20,892 bases of DNA from Prevotella sp. CAG:755. Its GTDB lineage: Bacteria > Bacteroidota > Bacteroidia > Bacteroidales > Bacteroidaceae. Location of the stretch: positions 15,062-35,953 of the forward strand of contig HF989232.1 of NCBI GenBank assembly GCA_000431275.1, in the 5' to 3' direction. Made by a program: the position numbers and the translations under genes. Below the pieces are notes generated by a model. It did not search any database, was not told the origin of the DNA, and saw only the letters and a program-made list of their open reading frames with translations. Below, piece by piece: positions 20,700 through 20,892 of this stretch; positions within the stretch are counted from its first letter, which is position 1, and the number at the start of each line of letters is the position of its first letter.

Positions 20700-20892
20700 T
20701 TATTTCTTCTTACCCAACGGTTTTTCCGGCAGGATGATTGGAACGCCCCGGCTGATGCTCTGTTCGAGTGAAATGAGCGTTTCGGTCGAAATCACTCCGG
20801 GAATAGCCTGGATACGGCCATTGAGAAGCTCCATGAGGTGCTCGTTATCACGGGCGTAGAGTTTAAGCAACATGGTGTAGGCTCCCGTCGTG
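20700..20892 (-). CDS. Lrp/AsnC family transcriptional regulator, C-terminal part
   Basis: The last 63 residues of a gene that enters from the right edge. They read TTGAYTMLLKLYARDNEHLM, then LLNGRIQAIPGVISTETLISL, ending in GKKK before a TAA at 20700-20702. This is the pattern of the AsnC-type ligand-binding (RAM) domain: TG-Y-xLLKxxxxD, a helix, PGV-xTxT, and a beta strand. The DNA-binding helix-turn-helix domain lies outside the window. Lrp/AsnC proteins sense amino acids and often control nearby genes. Here the downstream genes include peptide and gamma-glutamyl hydrolases, so local control is plausible but unproven. The DUF4491 gene follows after 13 nt. Confidence 0.82.
   Translation of the reverse strand, partial: TTGAYTMLLKLYARDNEHLMELLNGRIQAIPGVISTETLISLEQSISRGVPIILPEKPLGKKK

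Overview
The window comes from a GC-rich member of the Bacteroidales (Bacteroidota), possibly Prevotellaceae-like, though the exact genus cannot be fixed from sequence alone. The evidence is a SusC/SusD outer-membrane pair, DUF4251 and DUF4491 proteins, Bacteroidetes-type promoters (TTG about -33, TAnnTTTG about -7), no clear Shine-Dalgarno sequences, and a type II glutaminyl cyclase beside a SusC whose mature N-terminus would be Gln. No tRNA, rRNA, CRISPR array, transposase or phage gene was seen.

Layout. (1) Positions 1-4961, minus strand: a glycan/nutrient uptake locus read susC-susD-surface lipoprotein, the last gene running off the left edge. (2) 4962-6110: a 1.15-kb gene-free region holding the susC promoter and a 158-nt leader with a hairpin, a G9 tract, GTAAC boxes, a 21-bp tandem repeat, 127-bp tandem repeats with REP-like hairpins, and the promoter of the next gene. 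(3) 6111-8528, plus strand: a PagL-like outer-membrane lipid A deacylase homologue, then a double-domain GNAT acetyltransferase and a terminator. (4) 8529-9038: a second gene-free stretch with hairpins, a REP-like copy and a promoter. (5) 9039-13456, plus strand: a tightly packed operon HAD phosphatase-ribF-CPBP membrane protease-dusB-papain-like lipoprotein, with every junction overlapping. (6) 13457-15357, plus strand: two tandem promoters, a DUF4251 protein and an iron-dependent alcohol dehydrogenase. (7) 15383-16720, minus strand: a U32-family protein with its own promoter and terminator. (8) 17027-20892, minus strand: an apparent operon Lrp/AsnC (partial)-DUF4491-C26/M19 fusion dipeptidase-glutaminyl cyclase-SufE, closed by a strong terminator.

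How the genes fit together. Most of the content is housekeeping or cell envelope: outer-membrane import (SusCD), outer-membrane lipid modification (PagL-like), N-terminal maturation of exported proteins (glutaminyl cyclase), peptide and gamma-glutamyl hydrolysis, flavin synthesis feeding flavoenzymes such as DusB, tRNA modification (DusB, possibly the U32 protein) and Fe-S assembly (SufE).

The most striking unexplained structure is a recurring promoter module. Three copies (upstream of the PagL-like gene and twice in tandem upstream of the DUF4251 gene) share an upstream GGMTGCGGC box exactly 64 nt before TATCTTTG and an A/T-armed inverted repeat abutting the -33 TTG. Two further promoters (HAD operon and U32 gene) share a related GAAAA-TCCTGCGGC-TTTTC inverted repeat in the same place. 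This looks like either a dispersed promoter repeat family or a shared operator. The U32 gene's promoter lies so close to its ATG that the mRNA is probably leaderless.
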